Assembly (NCBI RefSeq): GCF_008274805.1 | Contig: NZ_CP022579.1 | Coordinates: 186,001 to 250,000, forward strand | From: Oryzomicrobium terrae | Lineage (GTDB): Bacteria; Pseudomonadota; Gammaproteobacteria; Burkholderiales; Rhodocyclaceae | Reading direction: 5' to 3' | Length of the DNA: 64,000 bases | In this document: one piece after another, positions 18,621 to 27,163 of the stretch | Numbering within the stretch: the stretch's first letter is position 1 | How the letters are laid out: the number at the start of each line of letters is the position of its first letter | Translations under genes and position numbers: made by a program | Notes under the pieces: generated by a model | What the model saw: the letters and a program-made list of their open reading frames with translations, nothing else | The model's database searches: none | What the model was told of the DNA's origin: nothing

Positions 18621-20447
18621 TCAGTCCGCCGTCGCCGTGTCCAGGCGGAACTTGACGAAGGCGCCGGGGGCCGGCTCCAGGGCTTTCAGGCCGCCCTTGC
18701 CTGGAACCCGGGCGGGGACGGTCTTGCCGCCGTTGAGCTCGCTCACCCAGGTCTGCCAGTCGGTCCACCAGGAACCGGGGTTCTGGGTGGCGCCGGCGAG
18801 GAAGTCGTCGCTGGTTTCCGGCAGGGTGGCGGCCGGGTTGGTCCAGTAGCCGTACTTGTTGGCCACCGGCGGGTTCACCACCCCGGCGATGTGACCGGAG
18901 CCGCCCAGCACGAACTTGACCGGCCCCTTGAACAGCCGGGCGCCCAGGTAGGTGCTCTTCCACGGGGCGATGTGGTCCTCGACGGTGGAAATGAAGTAGG
19001 ACGGCGTGGTGATCTTGGAGACGTCGATCTTGACCCCGTCGATGGTGATGCCGCCCGGGTCCTTCAGCTTGTTGGCCATGTACATGTTGCGCAGGTAGAA
19101 GCTGTGCATGGCCGCGGGCATGCGGGTGGAGTCGGAGTTCCAGTAGAGCAGGTCGAAGGGGAAGGGGTCCTTGCCCATCAGGTAGTTGTTCACCACGAAC
19201 GACCAGATCAGGTCGTTGGCGCGCAGCATGTTGAAGGTCATGGCCATCTCGGAGCCTTCGAGGAAGCCGCGCTCGTTCATCTTCTTTTCCAGGGACGACA
19301 CCTGGTCCTCATCGATGAACACCCCCAGTTCGCCCGGGATGGAGAAATCGATCATGGAGGTGAAGAAGGTGGCCGAGGCGACCCGCTTGTCCTTCTTGGC
19401 CGCCATGTAGGCCAGGGTGGTGGCCAGCAGGGTGCCGCCCAGACAGTAGCCGGCCATGTTCACTTCCTTCTCGCCGGTAGCCTGGCAGACCGCCTCGATG
19501 GCGGCCAGGGAGCCTTCGAGCAGGTAGTCCTCGAAGCTCTTCTGCGCTAGATGGGCATCCGGGTTGACCCAGCTCATGATGAAGGTGGTGTGGCCCTGAT
19601 CGGTGGCCCACTTCACGAAGGAGTTCTTCTCGCGCAGGTCGAGGATGTAGTACTTGTTGATCCAGGGCGGAATGATCAGCAAGGGGGTCTTGTTCTGCTC
19701 CTTGGTGGTCGGCTCGTACTGGATCAGCTGGAACAGGTCGTTCTGGAACACCACCTTGCCCGGGGTGGCGGCCACGTTCTTGCCCGGCTCGAAAGCGCTG
19801 GTGTCGGTCATGCGGATGCGCAGCTGGCCGTCCCCCGCCTCGATGTCGTGGAGCAGGTTGTTGAGGCCCTTGACCAGGTTCTGGCCGTGGGTCTTGACCG
19901 TCTCGCGGAACACTTCAGGGTTGGTGAAGGCGAAATTCGACGGCGACAGGGCGTCGATGTACTGGCGGGTGTAGAAATTGACCTTCTTCTGGGTGTTGTC
20001 GTCCAGGCCTTCGACGCAGCACACGGTATCGTGGATGTTGCGGGCGGCGATCAGGTAGGACTGTTTGACGAAGTCGAACAGGAAATGCTGTTCCCAGTCC
20101 TCGTCGCGGAAGCGGTTGTCGCCCTTGGCCGGCGTGGCCACCGGCTGGGCATTGACCCCCATCATGCGCAGCATGGAGCCCTGCCACAGGGAGAAGTAGT
20201 CCCACATCATGCCCATCTGGGCCTGGGCCAGCTTGTAGGGGTTGGCCATCAGCCGGGCCGACAGATCCATGAAGGCCCGGGCGATGCCCAGTTCATCGGA
20301 GGGGGGGGCGACCCCTTCCTTGGCCTTCTTCTCGATGAAATGGGTCAGCAAGCGGGAGGCCCGCTGGGCCACTTCGGCGTAGGACTTGGCCATTTCGGCC
20401 GGATTGGGCAGGGGGGCGCCGGTTTCGTTCTCGACTTGCTGCGACAT
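18621..20447 (-). CDS. phaC: class I poly(3-hydroxyalkanoate) synthase
   Basis: 608-residue PHA synthase that polymerises (R)-3-hydroxybutyryl-CoA on granules. The PhaC N-terminal domain is followed by an alpha/beta-hydrolase core. The lipase-like box is GYCLGG with nucleophile C335, and the other triad members are D491 (V-E-D-H) and H519 (G-S-G-H). The Asp-His interval of 28 equals that of the Cupriavidus enzyme. The start M-S-Q-Q-V-E-N follows AAGGAG by eight bases and is preferred over an upstream in-frame ATG. The preceding minus-strand hydrolase ends 67 bases before, so the two may form one transcript. No phaB or phasin gene is in the window. Confidence 0.96.
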   Translation of the reverse strand: MSQQVENETGAPLPNPAEMAKSYAEVAQRASRLLTHFIEKKAKEGVAPPSDELGIARAFMDLSARLMANPYKLAQAQMGMMWDYFSLWQGSMLRMMGVNAQPVATPAKGDNRFRDEDWEQHFLFDFVKQSYLIAARNIHDTVCCVEGLDDNTQKKVNFYTRQYIDALSPSNFAFTNPEVFRETVKTHGQNLVKGLNNLLHDIEAGDGQLRIRMTDTSAFEPGKNVAATPGKVVFQNDLFQLIQYEPTTKEQNKTPLLIIPPWINKYYILDLREKNSFVKWATDQGHTTFIMSWVNPDAHLAQKSFEDYLLEGSLAAIEAVCQATGEKEVNMAGYCLGGTLLATTLAYMAAKKDKRVASATFFTSMIDFSIPGELGVFIDEDQVSSLEKKMNERGFLEGSEMAMTFNMLRANDLIWSFVVNNYLMGKDPFPFDLLYWNSDSTRMPAAMHSFYLRNMYMANKLKDPGGITIDGVKIDVSKITTPSYFISTVEDHIAPWKSTYLGARLFKGPVKFVLGGSGHIAGVVNPPVANKYGYWTNPAATLPETSDDFLAGATQNPGSWWTDWQTWVSELNGGKTVPARVPGKGGLKALEPAPGAFVKFRLDTATAD

Positions 20448-20514
20448 CGGTGTCTCCTTGTGGTGAATCAGGTCATACGGCACTGCGCTGGTACGGATCG
20501 CCCCCGGCTCAGGG

Positions 20515-21573
20515 TCAGGGGCGGCGGAAGCGGATCACGCCGTCGCTGCCGGTTTCCCGGTGCAAGCGTCTGGCGTGTTCCAGAAAATTGAGGTGGGCGA
20601 TGGCCTCGCTCATGGCGAACATCACCTGATGCGCATCCAGCTCGCGCTTGAACAGCACCGGCAGCAGGTCACCGGCGCTCTGCGCCTCGGCGCAGGCGGC
20701 CTCCACGTCGGCCAGGCGCTCGTCGTGGTGGGCGGCCAGCGCCGCCACCCGCTCGCCCAGACCGTGGAACGGCCGGCCGTGGGAAGGCAGCACAAGCGGG
20801 TCGTCGCCCAGGGCGCCGTAGCGGGCCACCGATTCCAGGTAATGAGACAGGGAATCGGCGCGGGGCGTGGCGGCGAAGACGCTGACGTTGGTGGTGATAC
20901 GCGGCAGGACCATATCCCCGGAAATTAATACGTCATGCTTACAGGAAAATAACGCCGCGTGTTCAGGTGCATGACCGTAGCCGGTGATCACCTGCCAGTC
21001 GGCGTCGCCGATGCGGATCGTGTCGCCGTTGATGAGGCGGTCGTAGCGCCGCGGCAGCTCGGGCACGCCCTTGCGGTAGGTGCCGTCGCGGGCGGCCAGT
21101 CGGGCGCAGCGTTCGGCGTCCAGGCCGTGCTGGCGAAAGAAATCCACCATGTCCTCGGTGCCGTGGCCGGCACTCTGATGCCACACCGCGTGGGCGGTCA
21201 GGTACTCGCCAGCGGTCATGGCCAGGGGCGCGCCGGTGCGTGCCATCAGCCAGGTCGCCAGGCCCAGGTGGTCCGGGTGGAAGTGGGTGACGACGATGCG
21301 CTCCACCGGCTTGTCCAGCCCGGCCAGGACGGTTTCCCAGGCCGCCTGCACCTCGGGGCTGGCGATGCCGGTATCGACGATGGTCCAGCCGGTGGGGGAT
21401 TCGAGCAGCCACAGGTTGATGTGGTCGAGGACGAAGGGCAGGGGCATGCGCAGCCACCAGACGCCGGGTGCCACTTCGATACGCTCACCCGGGGCGGGCA
21501 GGTCGGGGAAGGGATAGCGGGGCTGGCCGGCGAGGTCGCCGGGGGCGGCGGCAGCGGGTGCAACGGTGGTCAT
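20515..21573 (-). CDS. MBL-fold metallo-hydrolase
   Basis: 352-residue protein of the metallo-beta-lactamase superfamily. The metal motif T-H-F-H-P-D-H-L is near residue 95, a further histidine lies in Y-G-H-A-P-E-H, Asp is in S-G-D-M, and the last histidine is in L-P-S-H-G. A C-terminal helical extension (about 265-350) resembles the LACTB2-like group. The start M-T-T-V-A-P was chosen because sequence further upstream is not protein-like. The gene lies between liuR (divergent) and phaC (downstream, same strand). A thioesterase or hydroxyacyl hydrolase role is a guess from context. Confidence 0.85.
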   Translation of the reverse strand: MTTVAPAAAAPGDLAGQPRYPFPDLPAPGERIEVAPGVWWLRMPLPFVLDHINLWLLESPTGWTIVDTGIASPEVQAAWETVLAGLDKPVERIVVTHFHPDHLGLATWLMARTGAPLAMTAGEYLTAHAVWHQSAGHGTEDMVDFFRQHGLDAERCARLAARDGTYRKGVPELPRRYDRLINGDTIRIGDADWQVITGYGHAPEHAALFSCKHDVLISGDMVLPRITTNVSVFAATPRADSLSHYLESVARYGALGDDPLVLPSHGRPFHGLGERVAALAAHHDERLADVEAACAEAQSAGDLLPVLFKRELDAHQVMFAMSEAIAHLNFLEHARRLHRETGSDGVIRFRRP

Positions 21574-21689
21574 GAAACGTCCGTGAATTGATAGGGGTTG
21601 GGGAAACTGACTACACTGGGGGGCTGTGGCGTCGCGTTTTGCGCCGCCCATCCCTCTGGGATATGCCGCGGTGTTTCGGCCTATCCACA

Positions 21690-21706
21690 CTCCGGGACTC
21701 CCGGAG
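21690..21706. promoter_or_regulatory. palindrome in the liuR upstream region
   Basis: CTCCGGG-ACT-CCCGGAG is a perfect inverted repeat in the 215-base region between the divergent hydrolase gene and liuR. It may be an operator or a leader hairpin. Nothing in its sequence identifies the protein. Confidence 0.35.
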
Positions 21707-21788
21707 GCGTGTTGTCTCTTTTCTTCGACTATAGCCCTCCAGCCCCCGGGCTGACCACCCGGTCCCGTTTTCCGGCCCTCGATACTCC

Positions 21789-22217
21789 ATGCCCACTACC
21801 CGTACCTACACCATTTCCGAGCTTGCCCGGGAGTTCGACATCACCCCCCGGACGATCCGCTACTACGAGGATCAGGGCCTGATCGCGCCGAGCCGGGAGG
21901 GACGCAACCGGGTCTATTCGCGGCGCGACCGCATCCGCCTCAAACTGGCCCTGCGCGGCAAGCGACTGGGCATTTCCCTGGCCGAGATCCGCGAGATGAT
22001 CGACATGTACGACATCGGCCGCGGCGACGAAGTGCACCAACTGGCGCGTTTTCTCGACGTGCTGCAAAAGCGCCGGGCCGCCTTGCTGCAACAGCGCGAG
22101 GACATCGAGGCGGTGCTCGGTGAGATCGATACCTTCGAAGCGCAGTGCCGGCAGATGCTGGCCAGCCAGGGCGATACCCTGGCTGCCGGTGTGGAGCGGG
22201 TCCGCGCCAAGGCCTGA
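21789..22217 (+). CDS. liuR: MerR-family regulator of branched-chain/leucine degradation, LiuR-like
   Basis: 142-residue MerR-family regulator. The N-terminal winged helix reads Y-T-I-S-E-L-A-R-E-F-D-I-T-P-R-T-I-R-Y-Y. A dimerisation coiled coil (about 85-125) follows, with a short C-terminus containing one cysteine. LiuR proteins repress leucine-degradation genes in many proteobacteria until an acyl-CoA intermediate accumulates. That role is assigned from the family pattern, its position as first gene before liuA-E, and the inverted repeat at 22238. It has no metal-binding cysteine pattern of MerR or CueR. Confidence 0.85.
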   Translation: MPTTRTYTISELAREFDITPRTIRYYEDQGLIAPSREGRNRVYSRRDRIRLKLALRGKRLGISLAEIREMIDMYDIGRGDEVHQLARFLDVLQKRRAALLQQREDIEAVLGEIDTFEAQCRQMLASQGDTLAAGVERVRAKA

Positions 22218-22237
22218 GCGCTTTGCGCGGGCGTATG

Positions 22238-22253
22238 TTGACGTTTACGTCAA
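22238..22253 (+). promoter_or_regulatory. likely LiuR operator overlapping liu promoter
   Basis: Inverted repeat TTGACGT-TT-ACGTCAA with perfect 7-bp arms. Its left part (TTGACG) can serve as -35, and TAAAAA at 22261-22266 as -10, with a 17-bp spacer. The site thus overlaps the promoter of the thioesterase-liu genes directly downstream of liuR. The ACGT-rich palindromic form fits LiuR sites described by comparative genomics. Confidence 0.65.
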
Positions 22254-22298
22254 CGTCACGTAAAAAACTCCCTGTCCACCCGCCCCCTGGAGCCGTCG

Positions 22299-22760
22299 AT
22301 GCCAGCCCACCGTTCCGCCTTCTACCCCGCCGACGCCGAGTTCGCCGATCGCGTGCGCGCCAGCTTCGACCGGCAGAAGGCCATGGCTCACCTGGGCGCC
22401 AGCCTGGCCGACGTGGACGCCGGGCGCTGCGTCATCCAGCTGCCTCACCACGACGCGGTGACCCAGCAGCATGGCTACATCCATGGCGGGGTGGTGGGCG
22501 CCATCGCCGATTCCGCCGCCGGCTACGCGGCCATGACCCTGACCCCGGCGGACAGCAGCGTGCTGACCGTTTCCTACACCCTGAACCTGATGGCGCCGGC
22601 CGCCGGCGACCACATCGAGGCCCATGGCGAGGTGGTGCGCGCCGGGCGCACCCTGGTCGTCACCCGGGCCGACGTGTTCGCCTACAAGGATGGCCAGGCC
22701 AGCTTGTGCGCCACCCTGCAGCAGACCATCATGGTTCTCGCCAACCGGCCGGAACGCTAG
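22299..22760 (+). CDS. PaaI-family hotdog-fold thioesterase
   Basis: 153-residue hotdog thioesterase of the PaaI/YigI type, which hydrolyses acyl-CoA esters. Visible motifs are H-G-Y-I-H-G-G-V-V-G-A-I-A-D-S-A-A-G, containing the conserved histidine and Asp/Ser region, and the strand V-S-Y-T-L-N-L-M-A-P. It is the first gene downstream of the LiuR-type operator. It may release CoA from branched-chain acyl intermediates when the pathway is overloaded. That role is inferred from position. Confidence 0.88.
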   Translation: MPAHRSAFYPADAEFADRVRASFDRQKAMAHLGASLADVDAGRCVIQLPHHDAVTQQHGYIHGGVVGAIADSAAGYAAMTLTPADSSVLTVSYTLNLMAPAAGDHIEAHGEVVRAGRTLVVTRADVFAYKDGQASLCATLQQTIMVLANRPER

Positions 22761-22832
22761 GCTGGCGCAGCATCGGGCCGAAATCGCAGTACCCCCAGTA
22801 CCCCATATAAAACGACAATCCGGAGACAAACC

Positions 22833-24005
22833 ATGCACATCCCTTCCCTCGATTTCGGCCTGGGCGAAACCCTGGACATGTTGCGCGACACGATCCGCGA
22901 TTTCGCCGAAAAGGAGATCGCCCCCCGGGCCGCCGAGATCGACCGTAACAACGAATTTCCCGCCGACTTGTGGAAGAAATTCGGCGACCTGGGCCTGCTC
23001 GGCATGACCGCCGAGGAGGAGTACGGCGGCACCGGCCTGGGCTACCTGGCCCACATCATCGCCATGGAGGAGCTGTCCCGCGCCTCCGCCTCGGTGGGCC
23101 TGTCCTACGGCGCCCACTCCAACCTGTGCGTGAACCAGATCCGCCGCAACGGCAACGCCGCGCAGAAGGCCAAGTACCTGCCCAAGCTGATCTCCGGCGA
23201 CCACGTCGGCGCCCTGGCCATGTCCGAGCCCAACGCCGGCTCCGACGTGGTGTCGATGAAGCTCAAGGCCGAGAAGAAGGGTGACCGCTACGTCCTCAAC
23301 GGCTCCAAGATGTGGATCACCAACGGCGGCGACGCCGACACCCTGGTGGTGTACGCCAAGACCGACGTGAACGCCGGCGCAAAGGGCATGACCGCCTTCA
23401 TCGTCGAAAAGGGGTTCAAGGGCTTCACCCACGGCACCCACCTGGACAAGCTGGGCATGCGCGGCTCCAACACCTACCCCCTATTCTTCGACGACTGCGA
23501 AGTGCCCGAGGAAAACGTGCTGGGCGGCGTCGGCAACGGCACCAAGGTGCTGATGTCCGGCCTCGACTACGAGCGTGCCGTGCTGTCCGGCGGCCCCCTG
23601 GGCATCATGGCCGCCTGCATGGACGCGGTGGTGCCCTACCTGCACGAGCGCAAGCAGTTCGGCCAGAGCATCGGCGAATTCCAGCTGATGCAGGGCAAGG
23701 TCGCCGACATGTACTCGGTGTGGTCCGCCGCCCGCGCCTACGCCTACGCCGTCGGCCGCGCCTGCGACAACGCCGACCACGCCCGCAGCCTGCGCAAGGA
23801 TGCCGCCGGGGTGATCCTGTACACCGCCGAGAAGGCCACCTGGATGGCCGGCGAGGCCATCCAGACCCTGGGCGGCGTCGGCTACACCAACGAATATCCC
23901 ACCGGCCGCCTGTGGCGCGATGCCAAGCTCTACGAGATCGGCGCCGGTACCAGCGAGATCCGTCGCATGCTGATCGGCCGCGAGCTGTTCGCCGAGACCG
24001 CATGA
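22833..24005 (+). CDS. liuA: isovaleryl-CoA dehydrogenase
   Basis: 390-residue flavoprotein of the acyl-CoA dehydrogenase family that oxidises isovaleryl-CoA to 3-methylcrotonyl-CoA and passes electrons to ETF. The first signature [10 protein letters not shown] and the C-terminal [12 protein letters not shown] motif are clear. The isovaleryl-type active-site region G-L-D-Y-E-R-A-V-L contains the expected glutamate. A CGGAGA ribosome site precedes the ATG. The position before liuB-E confirms the specificity. A 10-bp hairpin with a GCAA loop follows at 24017. Confidence 0.95.
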   Translation: MHIPSLDFGLGETLDMLRDTIRDFAEKEIAPRAAEIDRNNEFPADLWKKFGDLGLLGMTAEEEYGGTGLGYLAHIIAMEELSRASASVGLSYGAHSNLCVNQIRRNGNAAQKAKYLPKLISGDHVGALAMSEPNAGSDVVSMKLKAEKKGDRYVLNGSKMWITNGGDADTLVVYAKTDVNAGAKGMTAFIVEKGFKGFTHGTHLDKLGMRGSNTYPLFFDDCEVPEENVLGGVGNGTKVLMSGLDYERAVLSGGPLGIMAACMDAVVPYLHERKQFGQSIGEFQLMQGKVADMYSVWSAARAYAYAVGRACDNADHARSLRKDAAGVILYTAEKATWMAGEAIQTLGGVGYTNEYPTGRLWRDAKLYEIGAGTSEIRRMLIGRELFAETA

Positions 24006-24016
24006 GCAAGAATCCG

Positions 24017-24040
24017 CCCGGGGGCTGCAAAGCCTCCGGG
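24017..24040 (+). other. intercistronic hairpin liuA/thiolase
   Basis: CCCGGGGGCT and AGCCTCCGGG pair at nine of ten positions around a GCAA tetraloop. No T-run follows, so it is probably an mRNA-stability or processing hairpin rather than a terminator. Confidence 0.5.
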
Positions 24041-24068
24041 CCGGAGCATTTCAACCTAGGAGAGCACT

Positions 24069-25250
24069 ATGTCTGACCCCATCGTCATCGTTTCCGTTGC
24101 CCGCACCCCCATGGGTGGCTTCCAGGGCGACTTCAACAGCCTGACCGCACCCCAGCTCGGCGCCACGGCCATCAAGGCCGCCGTGGAACGGGCCGGCATC
24201 AAGCCGGAACAGGTGGAAGAGGTGGTGTTCGGCAACGTGCTGCAAGCCGGCGTCGGCCAGGCCCCGGCCCGCCAGGCCGCCCTGGGCGCCGGTCTGCCCC
24301 TGTCCGCCGGCTGCACCACCATCCACAAGGTATGCGGCTCCGCCCTCAAGTCGGTCATGATGGTCCATGACAGCCTGCTGGCCGGCTCCTACGAGATCGG
24401 CGTCGCCGGCGGCCAGGAGTCCATGTCCAACGCCCCCTACCTGCTGCCCAAGGCCCGCGGCGGCTATCGCCTGGGCCACGGCCAGCTGCTCGACCACATG
24501 TTCTTCGACGGCCTCGAAGACGCCTATCAGAAGGGCCGCCTGATGGGCACCTTCGCCGAAGAGTGTGCCGAGTCCTACGGCTTCACCCGCGAAGCCCAGG
24601 ACGAATGGGCCATCCAGTCCACCGTGCGCGCCCAGAAGGCCATCAAGGAAGGCCTGTTCAAGTGGGAAATCGCTCCGGTGACCATCGCCGGCAAGAAGGG
24701 CGATACCGTGGTGGACCAGGACGAGCAGCCCCTGAAGGCCCAGGTCGAGAAGATCCCCGCCCTCAAGCCGGCCTTCAAGAAGGACGGCACCGTCACCGCC
24801 GCCAACTCCTCGTCGATTTCCGACGGCGCCGCTGCCGTGGTGCTGATGAAGGAATCCAAGGCCAAGGCCCTGGGGCTGACGCCCATCGCCAAGATCGTCG
24901 GCCACACCACCCACGCCCAGGAACCCAACCTGTTCACCACCGCCCCGGTCTTCGCCATGGAAAAGCTGCTGAAGAAGAACGGCTGGAGTGTGGCCGACGT
25001 TGACCTGTGGGAGATCAACGAAGCCTTCGCCGTGGTCACCATGGCCGCCATCAAGGATCTCAAGCTGGATCCGGCCAAGGTCAACGTGCACGGCGGCGCC
25101 TGCGCCCTGGGTCACCCGATCGGCGCCTCCGGCGCTCGCATCCTGGTGACCCTGATCGGCGCCCTCAAGCAGTACGGCAAGAAGAAGGGCGTTGCTTCCC
25201 TGTGCATCGGCGGCGGCGAGGCCGTGGCTGTCGGCGTGGAGATGCTGTAA
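24069..25250 (+). CDS. acetyl-CoA C-acetyltransferase (thiolase)
   Basis: 393-residue biosynthetic-type thiolase interconverting acetyl-CoA and acetoacetyl-CoA. The catalytic residues are C89 (K-V-C-G-S-A), H349 (G-H-P-I-G-A-S-G) and C379 (L-C-I-G-G-G). The N-E-A-F motif is present. In this operon it could cleave acetoacetyl-CoA derived from leucine. In the reverse direction it could feed PHB synthesis with the nearby phaC. It has the length of PhaA/AtoB. Sequence alone does not separate these roles. TAGGAG precedes the start. Confidence 0.94.
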   Translation: MSDPIVIVSVARTPMGGFQGDFNSLTAPQLGATAIKAAVERAGIKPEQVEEVVFGNVLQAGVGQAPARQAALGAGLPLSAGCTTIHKVCGSALKSVMMVHDSLLAGSYEIGVAGGQESMSNAPYLLPKARGGYRLGHGQLLDHMFFDGLEDAYQKGRLMGTFAEECAESYGFTREAQDEWAIQSTVRAQKAIKEGLFKWEIAPVTIAGKKGDTVVDQDEQPLKAQVEKIPALKPAFKKDGTVTAANSSSISDGAAAVVLMKESKAKALGLTPIAKIVGHTTHAQEPNLFTTAPVFAMEKLLKKNGWSVADVDLWEINEAFAVVTMAAIKDLKLDPAKVNVHGGACALGHPIGASGARILVTLIGALKQYGKKKGVASLCIGGGEAVAVGVEML

Positions 25251-25273
25251 CGTGCGGACGGCCGGCGCACTCC

Positions 25274-25305
25274 CCATGGCGCACCCTGCGGTGCGCGGCA
25301 TGGCG
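25274..25305 (+). other. intercistronic hairpin thiolase/exporter
   Basis: CCATGGCGCACC and GGTGCGCGGCATGG form a 12-bp stem with one bulge around a CTGC loop. It overlaps the first possible start codons of the downstream exporter gene and so may also affect its translation. Confidence 0.5.
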
Positions 25306-26289
25306 GGCGCCGGCCGTCCTCCCGTCCGTCCCGCGAAAGCCCCCGTCTTGAATTCCCCGTCCGCCACTGCCGAAGCCGCCGGAATCGCCCGGCTTACCCC
25401 GGCCATCCTCGCCAAGCTCGTCGTCACCATGTTCTTCTGGGGCGGCACCTGGATCGCCGGCCGCGTCGTGGTCCAGGAAGTCCCGCCCCTGGCCGCCGCC
25501 TTCTGGCGTTTCCTCACCGCCGGCCTGGCCCTGGCCGCCGTGGCCGTGGTCAGCGAAGGCGGCCTGCCCAAACTGTCGCGCCAGGAGTGGCTGACCGTCA
25601 CCCTGCTCGGCCTGTCCGGCATTGCCCTCTACAACTTCTGCTTCCTGTTCGGCCTGAAGCACATTGCCGCCGGCCGGGGCGCCCTAGTGGTGGCCCTCAA
25701 TCCCGCCGTGGTGGCCCTGTCCGCCTGGTTGTTCTTCGGCGACCGGATGACCCCGCCCAAGGCCCTGGGCATCGTCCTGGCCATGGCCGGCTGCCTGTTG
25801 GTGATCGCCAACGGCCACCCCACCCGCCTGTTCGCCGGCGCCATCGGCCTGGGCGAAGTGCTGATTCTCGGCTGCGTCGTCTTCTGGGCCATCTACACCT
25901 TCATCGGCCGGCGCGCCACCGCCACCATGAGCGCCCTGGCCGCCACCGCCTACGCCAGCCTGATCGGCTGCGCCATGCTCGGCGCCGCAGCCGCCGTCAA
26001 CGGCGACCTGGGCGTCCCCGACTACAGCCCGACCGCCTGGTCGGCGATCCTTTTTCTTGGCCTGCTCGGCACCGCCCTGTCCTTCACCTGGTACGCCGAC
26101 AGCGTGCAGCGGGTGGGGCCGGCGCGCACCGCGGCCTTCATCAACCTGGTGCCCCTGTTCGCCGTATTGCAGGGGGCCTGGCTGCTCGGCGAGCGGCTGT
26201 CCACCGCCGCCTACCTGGGCGGCGCCCTGACCATCGTCGGCGTGATGTTCACCACCGGCGTCCTGGGAGGCCGTCGCTTGTCGCAGTAA
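25276..26289 (+). CDS. EamA/DMT-family transporter
   Basis: Inner-membrane protein of about 337 residues with ten predicted membrane segments in two EamA repeats. The first repeat starts near L-V-V-T-M-F-F-W-G-G-T-W-I-A-G-R and the second after V-L-I-L-G-C-V-V-F-W-A-I. DMT exporters often remove amino acids or metabolites. Here it lies inside the leucine operon, so branched-chain substrates or toxic intermediates are possible. The start is uncertain: ATG 25276, GTG 25291, ATG 25300 and TTG 25348 are all in frame, and the membrane domain begins only some 45 residues after the first. Confidence 0.85.
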   Translation: MAHPAVRGMAGAGRPPVRPAKAPVLNSPSATAEAAGIARLTPAILAKLVVTMFFWGGTWIAGRVVVQEVPPLAAAFWRFLTAGLALAAVAVVSEGGLPKLSRQEWLTVTLLGLSGIALYNFCFLFGLKHIAAGRGALVVALNPAVVALSAWLFFGDRMTPPKALGIVLAMAGCLLVIANGHPTRLFAGAIGLGEVLILGCVVFWAIYTFIGRRATATMSALAATAYASLIGCAMLGAAAAVNGDLGVPDYSPTAWSAILFLGLLGTALSFTWYADSVQRVGPARTAAFINLVPLFAVLQGAWLLGERLSTAAYLGGALTIVGVMFTTGVLGGRRLSQ

Positions 26290-26298
26290 GCAATCGAA

Positions 26299-26343
26299 CC
26301 GGCGCCCCGCCACCACCATAAAACAACCGGGACGGGGCGCCGG
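26299..26343 (+). other. intergenic inverted repeat after exporter gene
   Basis: Perfect 11-bp arms CCGGCGCCCCG (26299-26309) and CGGGGCGCCGG (26333-26343) are separated by 23 bases. No T-run follows. It can form a stable hairpin within the 196-base gap before the isomerase gene. Confidence 0.6.
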
Positions 26344-26354
26344 ACAACACAACG

Positions 26355-26388
26355 GGAGCGGCCTGCCCATGACCATGGGCGGCGCTCC
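26355..26388 (+). other. second hairpin before isomerase gene
   Basis: GGAGCG and CGCTCC enclose a second stem GCCCATG/CATGGGC with a 2-nt turn, giving a two-part cruciform-like stem. It lies just before a small open reading frame with a strong ribosome site. Confidence 0.55.
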
Positions 26389-26417
26389 GTGGAGATGAGA
26401 ACGTGGAGGAGACACCC

Positions 26418-26489
26418 ATGCTTCGCAACCACCTGCCCGGCGGCCGTACTGCCCGGAGCGCCGGTTCGCCCGTCCGGAGTGCGTCATGA
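26418..26489 (+). CDS. possible 23-residue leader peptide
   Basis: ATG at 26418 is preceded by GGAGGAG at near-ideal distance, the best ribosome site in this part of the operon. It opens a 23-codon frame (M-L-R-N-H-L-P-G-G-R and so on). Its TGA stop overlaps the ATG of the isomerase gene as ATGA, while the isomerase gene itself has no good ribosome site. This suggests translational coupling. The peptide is basic and shows no regulatory codon run, so its own function, if any, is unknown. Confidence 0.45.
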   Translation: MLRNHLPGGRTARSAGSPVRSAS

Positions 26490-27094
26490 GCGCGCCCCTG
26501 GACTTCTACTTCGACTTTTCCTCGCCCTACGGCTACCTGGCGGCGGAACGGATCGACGACCTGGCGGCACGCTACGGCCGCACCGTGACCTGGCACCCGG
26601 TCCTGCTCGGGGTGATCTTCCAGAAGACCGGCGCCGTGCCCCTCACCCAGGCTCCCCTCAAGGGCGACTACGTCGCTCGGGACTTTGCCCGCTCGGCCCG
26701 CTTCATGGGCCTGCCCTACCGGGCGCCGAGCCGCTTCCCCATCCCCACCCAGGTCGCTGCCCGGGCCTTCTACTGGCTGTGGGACCAGGACCCCGACCAG
26801 GCGCGCAGCTTCGGCCGCGCCCTGTATCGCGCCCTGTTCGTGGACGATCGGGACATCTCTGCCCCGGACACCGTGCTCGACCTGGCCGCAGCCCAGGGCA
26901 TCGACCGTGCCGCCCTGGCCGACGCCCTGGCCGCGCCGGCCCTCAAGGAACGCCTCAAGCAGGAAGTCGAGGCGGCCCTGGGGCGCGGCGTATGCGGCTC
27001 CCCCTACATCGTCGTCGACGGCGAACCCTTTCTCGGCGCCGACCGGCTGCCCCAGCTCGAACGCTGGCTGGCCGCCGGCCCCGGCGGCTTCTGA
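26486..27094 (+). CDS. 2-hydroxychromene-2-carboxylate isomerase family (DsbA-like) protein
   Basis: 202-residue protein with a thioredoxin fold and a DsbA-type helical insertion, related to kappa-class glutathione transferases and HCCA isomerase. The N-terminal F-Y-F-D-F-S-S-P-Y-G-Y segment holds the serine that activates glutathione in this family, in place of the DsbA cysteines. G-S-P-Y-I-V-V-D-G-E-P-F is the cis-proline region. Family members inside acyl-CoA operons are frequent, but their substrate is unknown. The start overlaps the stop of the small upstream frame. Confidence 0.85.
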   Translation: MSAPLDFYFDFSSPYGYLAAERIDDLAARYGRTVTWHPVLLGVIFQKTGAVPLTQAPLKGDYVARDFARSARFMGLPYRAPSRFPIPTQVAARAFYWLWDQDPDQARSFGRALYRALFVDDRDISAPDTVLDLAAAQGIDRAALADALAAPALKERLKQEVEAALGRGVCGSPYIVVDGEPFLGADRLPQLERWLAAGPGGF

Positions 27095-27163
27095 CGGCCC
27101 CGCGCCATCCCGATCGTTTCGCGCCCCACTCCAACCGCACCGCGCCCTTCCGCAAGTGACGCC

